DNA of 64,000 nt from an uncultured Eubacteriales bacterium (GTDB lineage: Bacteria; Bacillota; Clostridia; Lachnospirales; Lachnospiraceae), in the NCBI GenBank assembly GCA_900314845.1, contig OMWV01000021.1:1-64000 (forward strand), given 5' to 3'. The translations under genes and the position numbers were made by a program. How positions within the stretch are numbered: position 1 is the stretch's first letter; every line of letters starts with the position of its first letter. The notes under the pieces are model-generated. The model saw only the letters and a program-made list of their open reading frames with translations, was not told where the DNA came from and ran no database searches. Below, piece after piece: positions 1-8,085 of the stretch.

Positions 1-210
1 AGAAGCCGAAAAACTCATAGTAAAAAGTTCAATTTTGGGCGTATTTTCAACGTTTTTCGAGGGTCGGACCAAGTGGGAAGTTTGAGAATTATATTGATAT
101 TCAAACCCTTTCTTTTTCAAAATCTTTTCGGCATTCGCCTTCGACATTCCAGGTTTTACTCCAAAAACGTTATATTTCTCTTTATAATTTTTCGCTATAT
201 CTTCTTTTCC
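1..210 (-). pseudogene. Out-of-frame continuation of the Big_2 surface protein, open to the window edge
   Basis: Directly downstream of the stop codon of the 195-2135 gene, the minus strand stays open in the neighbouring frame for all 70 codons to position 1. It reads like real protein: it contains a YNVFGVKPGMS segment followed by an amphipathic Lys/Glu-rich stretch (AEKILKKKGFEY). Such a segment is typical of small repeat domains in clostridial secreted proteins. The switch point lies at the GGGGAAAAG run (complement of 204-212), where a single base missing or gained would fuse the two frames. It could be a true mutation or a sequencing error; a programmed shift is less likely because the heptamer is not canonical. 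The gene continues beyond the window, so its full length is unknown. Confidence 0.6.
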
Positions 211-2135
211 CCTGGATTTATCTCAATTCTACTTGCAGCGTATCTTACTTCCCTGTCACGTATATCAACCCTATACTTGTCATTTTCAAGGGTAGCGGTA
301 CTGATTTTATATTTTAGTCCGGGAATATCTTTCATCATTGATTTATATGATTTACCCAGATAATTCTCCAGACCGGCATTCACGCTGCCTGTGCTTTTTG
401 CCTTCTTTTTAACAGTAATACTGCAGCTTTTGCTTATCCCGTTCGCGGAAGCCGTGATTCTGGCCTTTCCTGCTTTGCGGGCAGTGACCTTGCCGCTGCT
501 GCTGACGGATGCCACGCTGCGGTTGGATGACTTCCATTTTACCTTTTTGCCGGATCCTGTAACCTTTGCCTTGAGCTGAAGTTTGCTTCCCACTGTCAGG
601 GTTGCTTTGCTTTTATTCAGCCGGATGGAGTTCTTCGGTTTTACAGTGACTTTGCACTTTGCCTTTTTCCCGTTGACCGTCTTTGCGGTTATTACTGTCG
701 TGCCCGCCGATTTTCCTTTGACGACCCCTTTTTTCGATACCGGGGCTACGGACGGCTTGCTGCTGGTCCATTTGACGGTTTTCTTTTTGGCATTGGAAGG
801 CTTTACCGCTGCCTTGAGCTTCAGCTTGCTTCCCACTTTTATGGCCGCTTTGCTTTTATTCAGCTTAATACTCTTCGGGCTGACATCCTTTGTCCCTTTT
901 ATGACGGGGTACTTCTTCTGATAAGTGCCGCTCAGCTTATCAATAGTTTTCATAAGAGTCTGCCGTGTGGAGCTCTGTCTGCTGCACAGGTCGATCAGAT
1001 CCTTCGCTGTCTGGATCTTCTTCTTAAAGAGATTTCTGACCGAAGAGGTCACGCTGCCATCTTTGATGTAGGAAGTGAACCATTTTTTCGCGTAGCTGTT
1101 TCCATACATCTGGAAAGAAAGGTATCCTTCAAAGGCATAGATAAACTTCCTCCCATTGCTGCTTGTCTTAGAACTCTGATATTTAGCAGACGCATTATAC
1201 AGAGCTGTGTTCATATAACCGTCCATCGTTCCCAGCAGGACAGATTTCAGATTATTGGATGCGGTATTGGTCGTGTCAAACAGAATATCCGCGCTTATCT
1301 TGCCGATGCTCATGCCTTCCAGGATAGGATTATCCTTTGACAGTTCGTCATATGCCTTGCCTAGTATTGTGTCCCAGGATGCCTTCAGCGTCCTCTTTGC
1401 AGTATATTTACTCTTTGACTGCGTAAGCGCGCTGCATACACTGTCTACCGCATTCTGAAATGATGTATCTTTCCCTGACGCGCTCTTTGCCTGCTTAAGC
1501 AGCGAGATCTGATAATCGCAGGCATTCGTTACCGCAAGATATCGTGCGACCTCGTCGGCAAATGTCTCGACCGTTGACTTTGCGCTGCCAACGTAGCCCA
1601 TCGCAGTGGAGATATTGGAAGCCACCTTTGCGTTCTTCCATATCTTCATAGCTTTATCAATACTCACATTGCTGTCGATATATTCAATTGTATTATCCTT
1701 GAGATCCTTTGCCAGCGCACCGTATAGCTTCTGGAGCCCGGAAAAGTACGCTTCATTCAGAAGCTCCGGTTCGGCATCCTGCTTGTCCACATTGTACTTC
1801 AGATAATCTACCAGCAGCGTTTCATAGATATACTGCTGGATCTTATTGGATGAGATGTGCCTGTACTTCGGATTCAGGAGCACTGACCAGCTGGTACTTA
1901 AGGCCAGATTAAATTTCTGATCCAACGTGTTATCACTGAGATCCTGGTATACGGTTTTTGAAAAAGACCGGAATGTCTTATACGATGTCTCAGATTTATC
2001 TGCGAGCCACTCATAGTAATCCGGATGGGATGTATTTACCTTCTGCGCTGCCTGTGCAGTCTGGGTCAATGGAGCGATCACCAGCAGCACTGCAAGAAGA
2101 ATGGCAGATAATATCCTGCTTTTCCTTCCGTTCAT
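195..2135 (-). CDS. Secreted surface protein with two Big_2 (bacterial Ig-like) domains, probably frameshifted at its C-terminus
   Basis: The predicted protein has about 646 residues. It starts with a signal peptide: MNGRKS, a hydrophobic stretch, then a TAQAA cleavage region near residue 30. About 380 residues of mostly helical sequence I cannot assign follow. Next come two Big_2 domains at about 420-502 and 504-578, each with the LNKSKA..VGSKL..W.SS..SVA.VS..G.V pattern and Lys-rich strands. A final 60 residues end abruptly. Of the two possible starts, I chose ATG 2135 because AGGGAGG then lies 9 nt upstream, against 3 nt for ATG 2141. The adjacent frame continues with plausible sequence past the stop, so this is probably a frameshifted longer protein. 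It sits 54 nt behind a second secreted Big_2-type protein and is probably co-transcribed with it. A cell-envelope or adhesive role is inferred from domains only. Confidence 0.75.
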   Translation of the reverse strand: MNGRKSRILSAILLAVLLVIAPLTQTAQAAQKVNTSHPDYYEWLADKSETSYKTFRSFSKTVYQDLSDNTLDQKFNLALSTSWSVLLNPKYRHISSNKIQQYIYETLLVDYLKYNVDKQDAEPELLNEAYFSGLQKLYGALAKDLKDNTIEYIDSNVSIDKAMKIWKNAKVASNISTAMGYVGSAKSTVETFADEVARYLAVTNACDYQISLLKQAKSASGKDTSFQNAVDSVCSALTQSKSKYTAKRTLKASWDTILGKAYDELSKDNPILEGMSIGKISADILFDTTNTASNNLKSVLLGTMDGYMNTALYNASAKYQSSKTSSNGRKFIYAFEGYLSFQMYGNSYAKKWFTSYIKDGSVTSSVRNLFKKKIQTAKDLIDLCSRQSSTRQTLMKTIDKLSGTYQKKYPVIKGTKDVSPKSIKLNKSKAAIKVGSKLKLKAAVKPSNAKKKTVKWTSSKPSVAPVSKKGVVKGKSAGTTVITAKTVNGKKAKCKVTVKPKNSIRLNKSKATLTVGSKLQLKAKVTGSGKKVKWKSSNRSVASVSSSGKVTARKAGKARITASANGISKSCSITVKKKAKSTGSVNAGLENYLGKSYKSMMKDIPGLKYKISTATLENDKYRVDIRDREVRYAASRIEINPGEKKI

Positions 2136-2162
2136 AATCATTTTCCTCCCTGATAGATCCTT

Positions 2163-2183
2163 TCAGATGTCTTAAGCATCTGA
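2163..2183 (-). other. Intergenic hairpin between the two secreted-protein genes
   Basis: A perfect 7-bp stem, TCAGATG / CATCTGA with a 7-nt loop, sits just after the upstream stop codon. There is no U-run after it, so it looks more like a processing or partial-polarity element than a terminator. Confidence 0.4.
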
Positions 2184-2189
2184 TCGTGC

Positions 2190-2993
2190 TTAAAAGCCAT
2201 TTCTCTCGTCTGTAATTACTCCCCATCCGCCGATCTCATAATAGATTGGCTTCTTTGATGTCGTCAGATAGACCATGGGCATCCCGGGGTTGCCGTCTAC
2301 ATAGTATGTCTTCCCTTTAACCTTTACCTGCACATTGTGATGGTCGCTTCCGAACATGATGCCCTGGGGATATCTTGACATCTTATCCTTTGCGGCGAAA
2401 CGGCACTTGGCCTTGTAGCCCATGTAATTCAGGATCTTTGCCACCATCTTGGATCCGGCGACACAGGTTCCTGACCCGTAGTAGAACAGATCCTCGGCCG
2501 TGTAATGGTTCCCATACTGAAAACCGCTCATGACTGCGTAGGAGGCGGCCAGGAGCCGATCAGAGTCCTTTTTGCAATTCTTCTTGATGTACTTTGCCAT
2601 CGTTTTGGCATAGACGTTGGCAGCCTTCTTCTTGCTGTAGACCCTGATCCTGCATTTATATGTTTTCTTCTTATATACAGCCTTGATATAGACCGTTCCG
2701 GTCTTTTTGATCTTTACTTTTCCCTTTTGGGACACAGAAGCCACGGACTTCTTCGTTGTCTTGTACTTGACCTTGCTGCCCTTCTTGACCCCGTTCAGCT
2801 TGAGGGTAAACTTCTGACCGGGCGAAGCGATGAGATCCTTGTAATTGAGACTGATCTGATCCGTCTGTCCGGAAGATGTCTCCTGCTGTGTTTCCGTCCC
2901 GCTCTCAGCGGCAAACGCGGGCGCGGCCGGAGCGATCACGGCAAGTGACAGGGCCATGGCCGCTGTCAGGACGGATGCTAAAAATTTTTTCAT
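2190..2993 (-). CDS. Secreted transglutaminase-like protein with an N-terminal Ig-like (Big_2-type) domain
   Basis: This 267-residue protein begins with a classical signal peptide: MKKFLAS, a hydrophobic core, and cleavage near AFA-A at residues 28-29. Residues about 48-118 form a Big_2-like beta domain (SPGQKFTLKLNG, KSVASVSQKGKV). Residues about 125-240 resemble the transglutaminase-like fold. Cys177 lies in GSGTCVAGSK, His218/His219 in SDHHNVQVKV and Asp233 in YYVDGNPG, matching the family's Cys-His-Asp triad. Known members are protease- or cross-linking-type enzymes, often acting on cell-surface or extracellular peptides; the substrate here is unknown. GGGAGG lies 10 nt before the ATG. 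The next gene downstream is another secreted Big_2 protein, which suggests a two-gene surface operon. Confidence 0.75.
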   Translation of the reverse strand: MKKFLASVLTAAMALSLAVIAPAAPAFAAESGTETQQETSSGQTDQISLNYKDLIASPGQKFTLKLNGVKKGSKVKYKTTKKSVASVSQKGKVKIKKTGTVYIKAVYKKKTYKCRIRVYSKKKAANVYAKTMAKYIKKNCKKDSDRLLAASYAVMSGFQYGNHYTAEDLFYYGSGTCVAGSKMVAKILNYMGYKAKCRFAAKDKMSRYPQGIMFGSDHHNVQVKVKGKTYYVDGNPGMPMVYLTTSKKPIYYEIGGWGVITDERNGF

Positions 2994-3074
2994 AATACAT
3001 GTTCCTCCCCGTTTGTATTGTTATGGTCATTATACACCCGGGAAGAAAGCCCGGTCAATCATTCATCCGGATAC

Positions 3075-3110
3075 GAAAAGAGGGGCCGCCGCATCCGATG
3101 CGGCAGCCCC
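3075..3110 (-). terminator. Rho-independent terminator of the rubrerythrin gene
   Basis: A 13-bp GC-rich stem (GGGGCUGCCGCAU / AUGCGGCGGCCCC, with one G-U pair) is followed on the minus strand by UCUUUU. It lies 37 nt after the rubrerythrin stop codon. Confidence 0.85.
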
Positions 3111-3146
3111 TTCACTGCTTATCCGTTATATTCTATGGTCTATAGA

Positions 3147-3689
3147 TTAGCCGAAGTATCTCTTAAGAAGACCTGCGAATGCTCTTCCGTGACGAGCCTC
3201 ATCGCGGGCCATCTCATGAACTGTGTCATGGATCGCGTCAAGGTTAAGAGCCTTTGCTCTCTTTGCAAGATCAGCCTTGCCTGCTGTAGCGCCGTTCTCA
3301 GCCTCTACACGCATCTCAAGGTTCTTCTTTGTGCTGTCTGTAACAACTTCGCCGAGGAGCTCAGCAAACTTTGCCGCGTGCTCAGCCTCTTCGAAAGCTG
3401 CTCTTCTCCAGTACTCGCCGATCTCGGGATATCCTTCTCTGTAAGCTACACGGCTCATTGCCAGGTACATGCCAACTTCTGAGCACTCGCCTGTGAAGTT
3501 TGCGCGAAGATCCTCAAGGATATCTTCCGGAACACCCTTAGCTACGCCTACAACATGCTCTGCTGCCCATGTCATCTCACCGCTCTGCTCAACAAACTTT
3601 TCCTTGGGAGCTCCGCACTGAGGGCACTTCTCAGGTGCTTCTGTACCTTCATAAACATAGCCGCATACGGAACAGACAAATTTCTTCAT
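3147..3689 (-). CDS. rbr: Reverse rubrerythrin (peroxide-reducing non-haem iron protein)
   Basis: The 180-residue protein has an N-terminal rubredoxin domain with [10 protein letters not shown] and CPQCGAP supplying the four Fe ligands, at about residues 5-25. A ferritin-like four-helix diiron domain follows, with E..EH in [10 protein letters not shown] and a C-terminal DEARHGRAF pair. Having the rubredoxin first is the reverse rubrerythrin arrangement of obligate anaerobes, in which NAD(P)H-derived electrons reduce H2O2. ATG 3689 is chosen because AAGGAG lies just upstream; the longer frame to 3737 has no ribosome binding site and runs into the promoter. A PerR-like repressor gene lies immediately upstream on the same strand, and the promoter region carries palindromic sites. 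Control by peroxide through PerR is therefore likely. Confidence 0.92.
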   Translation of the reverse strand: MKKFVCSVCGYVYEGTEAPEKCPQCGAPKEKFVEQSGEMTWAAEHVVGVAKGVPEDILEDLRANFTGECSEVGMYLAMSRVAYREGYPEIGEYWRRAAFEEAEHAAKFAELLGEVVTDSTKKNLEMRVEAENGATAGKADLAKRAKALNLDAIHDTVHEMARDEARHGRAFAGLLKRYFG

Positions 3690-3717
3690 AACTTTAATCT
3701 CCTTTTCATAAAACATT

Positions 3718-3778
3718 AAATCAGTAATTGTTATCAATTTCTATATCTATATATTAGCATAGATTACTGATTTGTCAA
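3718..3778 (-). promoter_or_regulatory. rbr promoter with nested inverted repeats (putative PerR operator)
   Basis: On the minus strand, TTGACA (3773-3778) and TAATAT (3751-3756) are separated by 16 nt. An 11-bp inverted repeat, AAATCAGTAAT / ATTACTGATTT (3718-3728 and 3763-3773), has one arm between -35 and -10 and the other in the 5' UTR. A second small palindrome, AATTG-N4-CAATT, lies at 3726-3739. The CAGTAA half-site also occurs in the perR operator candidate at 4295-4313. Confidence 0.7.
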
Positions 3779-3826
3779 TAGATATAGCGCAAATTTCTGA
3801 CGAATTTTGTCAAGATTCTTCGGAGC

Positions 3827-4270
3827 CTATATAGCCTTCTCCCGGGAGGTATCCTCCGGCCGGTCAGAGCCTGCCGCCTCCTTGCGCGCCTTCAGGCAGT
3901 CCGGACACAATCCATAGAAGAAAAGCTTGTGGCCTTCTATCTTCCCTTCAAACCCTCCGGCTGCCATGACATCGAGATGATCCACGGGCATGGGCGGCAG
4001 ATCCATAAGCTTTCCGCACTCTTTGCAGGCAAAATGATAGTGTTCATCCGTCCTCGCGTCGAAATGATCCACCCCGTCGCCTATGTTGATCTTTATGATC
4101 TGTCCCTCATCGACCATCATGGCCAGATTCCTGTATACAGTGCCGAGACTGATAGAGGGATACTGCATGCGGACCGCCTTGTAGATCATGTCCGCCGAAG
4201 GATGATCGATCCGTGATCTCAGGTACTGCCTGATACACTCTCTCTGCCTGCTGTACTTGTGAGCAGCCAT
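3827..4270 (-). CDS. perR: Fur-family peroxide-responsive repressor (PerR-like)
   Basis: The 147-residue protein has the Fur family layout. A winged helix (about 10-75; SLGTVYRNLAMMVDEG) is followed by a metal-binding dimerisation domain. The structural zinc site is visible as CKEC and CPDC. The HFDARTDEHYHFAC segment carries the regulatory His/Asp cluster; an Asp at the HFD position is the PerR-type residue. Fur and Zur paralogues cannot be excluded from sequence alone, but position beside reverse rubrerythrin favours PerR. The start is ATG 4270 with AGGAGG 5 nt upstream; the longer frame overlaps the promoter. A 19-bp palindrome directly after its own -10 box suggests autoregulation. Confidence 0.85.
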   Translation of the reverse strand: MAAHKYSRQRECIRQYLRSRIDHPSADMIYKAVRMQYPSISLGTVYRNLAMMVDEGQIIKINIGDGVDHFDARTDEHYHFACKECGKLMDLPPMPVDHLDVMAAGGFEGKIEGHKLFFYGLCPDCLKARKEAAGSDRPEDTSREKAI

Positions 4271-4294
4271 CGCATCCTCCTTTCTTGAATATAA

Positions 4295-4344
4295 AACAGT
4301 AACATTTACTGTTATATAATACACTCAAGAATAACTTTTGTCAA
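4295..4344 (-). promoter_or_regulatory. perR promoter and 19-bp palindromic operator
   Basis: On the minus strand, TTGACA (4339-4344), a 17-nt spacer and TATTAT (4316-4321) form a near-consensus sigma-A promoter. Starting 2 nt after the -10 box is the palindrome AACAGTAACATTTACTGTT (4295-4313; 8-bp arms, 3-nt centre). This is a good place for repression by the encoded regulator itself. Confidence 0.8.
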
Positions 4345-4378
4345 GTTTCCCCCTCTTTCCCTTCCTGGCTTATCAGGA

Positions 4379-5557
4379 TCAGTAGTAAGTCACGCTCATG
4401 ACCTTTCCCATCTTCTGCCCTTCCTCCATGATCTTTTCCACCAGCCTCATCCGGATGCTGAGATCAAAGGGAAGTTCCTTGGCCTGATAGGCCGGGTTCA
4501 TTGCCTTGCCGACAAAAAGATGGATATGCGTTGCCTCCTCTATGATCAGCTTCGCGATCCGGGAACCGCCGTTTTCCGAATCCAGCTTCTCATAAAATTC
4601 CATGCCGAATTTTCCCTCATTGAATGTCTTCATCAGGGAAATGGCCCTGTTCAGCGTGAGGACCCCCTCTGTCACAAGATCCAGACCCTCCAGGCTGGCA
4701 ATGGGCGGGATCTCCGGATCTGCGTACAGCAGAGAAGGGACAAGAGTCTTACCCAGAACGCGGGCTGCGATCGTGGCGCTGGTCCCTCCGCTTATCACGT
4801 GGATCCCCGGAGCAGCCAGAAACTCTCTCACGATCTTCTCATCGTCCTCTTTTCTGCTGGGCGGACCTGTGAAGATATTCAGATCCCTTCTCTGAAGAGC
4901 CCGGGCGGTAACGACCGTCGAGTCATCCCCCGCCTTCTTGTCATAAAGATCCAGAGCCCTGCCCAGAAGCGCGGACGTTATCCGGGCACTCGTAATATTC
5001 TGGCCTGCAAAAAGACTGCCGACATATTCCGAGACCCTTGTGCGGCCCCAGCCGAAACTGTATTCCTTTTTCCCGAGGCCGGCATGGGTGATCCCGTCGC
5101 TCATCATCACGACACTGTCCTGCGGCCCCATTGTAAAACGGTAATCGCGGATCTTTTTCCCTGAGAGCACCCTCTCGGTAAATTCATGCTCCAGGGGCCT
5201 GCCTTCATGGATAAAGATACTTCTGGGCGTATCGTATTCTATCAAAATAGCCTGGCCGTCCGGGTGTACGCTCAGGATGGCAAATGTCGAATAGGCGATA
5301 TCCCTCTCCTCGCTGATGGGAAGGGTCTTGGCTATCGTCTCGACACACTCCTCAAGAGGGGCTCCCAGCTCCAGCATGGTCGACAGGATCTTGGCCGTAA
5401 GCGTGGAAAGGATATTGGCCTTTACTCCGCTCCCCATCCCGTCGGACAGCACGACCATCTGAGCCTTGGCATTTTCCACCATCTGTGCTGTATCGCCGCA
5501 CAATTCCTCTCCGAACTTGTTTATGCTGCGAAGGCTGACATCAAGTCTGATACTCAT
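4379..5557 (-). CDS. SpoIIE-type PP2C serine phosphatase domain protein
   Basis: The 392-residue protein matches the cytosolic phosphatase part of SpoIIE. Acidic metal-binding motifs are present in VVLSDGMGSG (Asp at about 39), DSVVMMSDGI and AGDDSTVV. There are no membrane segments, unlike the sporulation protein SpoIIE itself. After about residue 225 a second region of about 170 residues (ISGGTSATIAARVLGK) is of a type I do not recognise. Such free-standing PP2C proteins usually dephosphorylate anti-anti-sigma (STAS) or redox-linked partners, but none is encoded nearby. The gene starts 1 nt after the helicase stop, with its GGGGAGG site inside the helicase gene, so translation is probably coupled. 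It is the last gene of a long minus-strand operon. Confidence 0.7.
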   Translation of the reverse strand: MSIRLDVSLRSINKFGEELCGDTAQMVENAKAQMVVLSDGMGSGVKANILSTLTAKILSTMLELGAPLEECVETIAKTLPISEERDIAYSTFAILSVHPDGQAILIEYDTPRSIFIHEGRPLEHEFTERVLSGKKIRDYRFTMGPQDSVVMMSDGITHAGLGKKEYSFGWGRTRVSEYVGSLFAGQNITSARITSALLGRALDLYDKKAGDDSTVVTARALQRRDLNIFTGPPSRKEDDEKIVREFLAAPGIHVISGGTSATIAARVLGKTLVPSLLYADPEIPPIASLEGLDLVTEGVLTLNRAISLMKTFNEGKFGMEFYEKLDSENGGSRIAKLIIEEATHIHLFVGKAMNPAYQAKELPFDLSIRMRLVEKIMEEGQKMGKVMSVTYY

Positions 5558-5558
5558 A

Positions 5559-8057
5559 TTACTCCTCCCCTGCCGGCTGCTCCCCGGCTCTCATCCTCTC
5601 TGTCCAGAAATCTTCCACTGCAGAAGAGGCCTGGTCCAGTCTGAATTTCCGGCAGTCGCTCCATTCTCTGGGAAATAATGCCCGGCAGCTGCTGTAGGAA
5701 AAGCGCTCATCCAAAAGAGCGATGACTCCTTCATCCGTATCTGTCCGGATCACCCTGCCGGCTGCCTGCAGTACCTTGTTCATCCCCGGATAAAGGTAGG
5801 CATAGGCAAAACCGTCCAGGCCTCTGCTGTCGAAATACCTCTTCAAAAGTTCTCTCTCATCGCAGACCTGAGGCAGCCCTGTCCCGACGATCACCGCGCC
5901 GATCAGCCTGTCTGCCTTCAGGTCTATCCCCTCGGAAAATACTCCTCCCATGACGCAGAAGCCGGTTACGGATCCTGTCCCCGAGTCCTTAAAGGCATCA
6001 AGAAAGTCCAGCCTGTCCTGTTCACTCATATCCGGATCCTGCATCCGGATATTGATCCCGTTGCCCGCAGCGCGCAGGAACAGATCCGAGAAGACCTCAT
6101 ATACAGCGTTCATCAGGGCATAGGAGGGGAAAAATACCATATAATTCCCGTGCCTTGCCCGGATCACGCTATATATATAAGATGCTATTTTCTCATATTC
6201 CTCCCGGCCCCGCCTTGAATACCTGCTGCTGACGTCAGACGCCATAAAAAGGAGTCTCTTCTCCCTGTCAAAGGGGGATTCCACATAAAGATCATAATCC
6301 TCCCCACCCGTATCACTGAGCATTTCCTTATAATAAGCGACAGGAAGGAGAGTTGCGGAAAAGAAGACGGCCGCCCTGCCCCTGGCCAGTCTCTCGCCCA
6401 GGTCCGCGCTGGGATCCTGGCAGGCAATATGCAGGTCAAAGGACCTGCCGCGGGCAGTCGAATAGATCGTGTATCTCTTTCCTGACCTTTCAAAGGCATT
6501 CATGAAGGCGCGGACAGAAAAATAAAACTGGATCAGATCTTCCCTGGCCGCCGGAGCCATCTCCGTCTTCAGCATCTCCTCCATTCTGGACTGAAGAGAG
6601 GCGAGTGCCCCGGCCATGCTGTCAATATTGTCCCTGACCACAAGACCGTCCTCTTTGCTGCCGTCTTCCTCATCCCCCCGCATCTGCCTCATGATCTTGC
6701 GGCAGGAGGACAGTTTCCTGGAAAATGTCCTGTCCAGACCCTTCAGCTGTCTGGCCGCCCCATCCAGCTGACCCAGGCTCAGACTGGCACTGTACATGGT
6801 CCTGGCCCTTTCGACCAGATTATGGGCCTCGTCTATGAGGAAAATATAATCTCCCTTTCCCGAGGCAAAAAAGCGCTTTAGGGCGACATCCGGATCAAAA
6901 ACATAATTGTAATCGCATATCACGGCGTCAGCCCACTCTGACGCGTCAAGAGCAAGCTCATAGGGGCAGACATTGTGGGCGGCGGCATATCTCTCCAGGC
7001 AGGCCCGGTCCATGGCATCCTCCTGAACCAGCATCTCCATGAGCGCCTCATTTACCCTGTCAAAATGTCCCTTTGCCCTGGGACAGATTGCCGGACTGCA
7101 CCTGGCCTCATCGAACAGGCAGATCTTATCCCTGGCCGTCAGCTGGACAGTCTTTATCTTCAGGCCCTTCCCGCCGCCTCTCAGCAGGTCGAATGTATCG
7201 GAAGCCACCGCCGCCGTCACATTTTTTGATGTCAGGTAAAATATCTTTTCACATATCCCCGCTCCCTGGGCCTGGATAGCCGGATAAAGGACAGCCAGAG
7301 TTTTGCCCGTCCCTGTGGGAGCCATGGCAAATATCCTTTTTCCCTGGGTTATGGTCTGGTAAACGGCGGCGATCATTCTCTTCTGGCCGGGTCTGTAGGC
7401 AAATGGAAAATGCAGGCTGTGGACAGAGTCATCTCTTTTCTCCCTCCAGGCTGCCCGTTTTTTCACCCAGACCGCGTATTTGGCGATCAGATCCCTGTAC
7501 CACTGTCTGAGCTGATTCGGTTCCTGCTCCTCCTCGAAGCGCTTGATATCTCCGCTTTTCATGTTGACATAGGTAAGGCGAACGATCAATTTGGCCGGCA
7601 GGGTTCCCTCCTCCTGCGCATTTTCCCGGTCAAAGAGGGGACTATCCAGAGAATAAAAACAGGCATAGCACTTAGCCTGCGCCAGGTGGACCGGCACGGG
7701 CTGAGTGATATGCCCTAAATTTCTGTAGGTTCCTTTTATCTCATCTATGGTGATGATATCGCGGATACCCAGATTTCCCTCTTCGTCTGTATCCAGCCGC
7801 CGGCTGCTGATGATGCCGTCCGCTCTGCCTGAGACAGTGATCTGGATCTGGTCATCTATCCGGCTTGTGTGGGAAAGGGCTGCCTCGGCCTCATAGTCCG
7901 GCCCGCCCTCCTTCTGCAGCTTCCTGTGAATGCGGCCGCCCTCCAGCATGGCATCCACGCTGACAGGCTCCGATCCTGACATGTTGTCTATATCGCCGCT
8001 GCGCAGGATAAATTCCACCAGCGAGCGCACGGAAATCTTTACCTGTTCAGCAGCCAT
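5559..8057 (-). CDS. XPD/DinG-family Fe-S helicase with N-terminal Cas4-like PD-(D/E)XK nuclease domain
   Basis: The protein has 832 residues. Residues about 10-140 form a PD-(D/E)XK nuclease: His44 (GRIHRKLQ), Asp80 (GRADG), Glu106 and Lys108 (IDEIK), and Gln127 (HLAQAK). This is the layout of Cas4/AddB nucleases. The helicase follows, with Walker A (PTGTGKT, about 247-253), four Fe-S cysteines (313, 320, 325, 364) and a DEAH box (LIDEAHN, about 409-412). A C-terminal helicase core holds the VMGGVFSEGIDL and QAAGRVIR motifs. XPD/DinG helicases unwind 5'-3' at damaged or RNA-DNA hybrid sites; the fused nuclease suggests an end-processing repair enzyme. ATG 8057 is preferred: GGGGAGG lies 8 nt upstream, and the longer frame would overlap hisC. 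Confidence 0.85.
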   Translation of the reverse strand: MAAEQVKISVRSLVEFILRSGDIDNMSGSEPVSVDAMLEGGRIHRKLQKEGGPDYEAEAALSHTSRIDDQIQITVSGRADGIISSRRLDTDEEGNLGIRDIITIDEIKGTYRNLGHITQPVPVHLAQAKCYACFYSLDSPLFDRENAQEEGTLPAKLIVRLTYVNMKSGDIKRFEEEQEPNQLRQWYRDLIAKYAVWVKKRAAWREKRDDSVHSLHFPFAYRPGQKRMIAAVYQTITQGKRIFAMAPTGTGKTLAVLYPAIQAQGAGICEKIFYLTSKNVTAAVASDTFDLLRGGGKGLKIKTVQLTARDKICLFDEARCSPAICPRAKGHFDRVNEALMEMLVQEDAMDRACLERYAAAHNVCPYELALDASEWADAVICDYNYVFDPDVALKRFFASGKGDYIFLIDEAHNLVERARTMYSASLSLGQLDGAARQLKGLDRTFSRKLSSCRKIMRQMRGDEEDGSKEDGLVVRDNIDSMAGALASLQSRMEEMLKTEMAPAAREDLIQFYFSVRAFMNAFERSGKRYTIYSTARGRSFDLHIACQDPSADLGERLARGRAAVFFSATLLPVAYYKEMLSDTGGEDYDLYVESPFDREKRLLFMASDVSSRYSRRGREEYEKIASYIYSVIRARHGNYMVFFPSYALMNAVYEVFSDLFLRAAGNGINIRMQDPDMSEQDRLDFLDAFKDSGTGSVTGFCVMGGVFSEGIDLKADRLIGAVIVGTGLPQVCDERELLKRYFDSRGLDGFAYAYLYPGMNKVLQAAGRVIRTDTDEGVIALLDERFSYSSCRALFPREWSDCRKFRLDQASSAVEDFWTERMRAGEQPAGEE

Positions 8058-8085
8058 GTCAATAGCCTCCCCATAGAAAGCAGCT

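Noticed and set aside
195..212. Programmed -1 ribosomal frameshift in the Big_2 protein gene
   Set aside because: The zero-frame codons GGG GAA AAG do not form a canonical slippery heptamer, so an indel is simpler. I keep it as a frameshift finding only.
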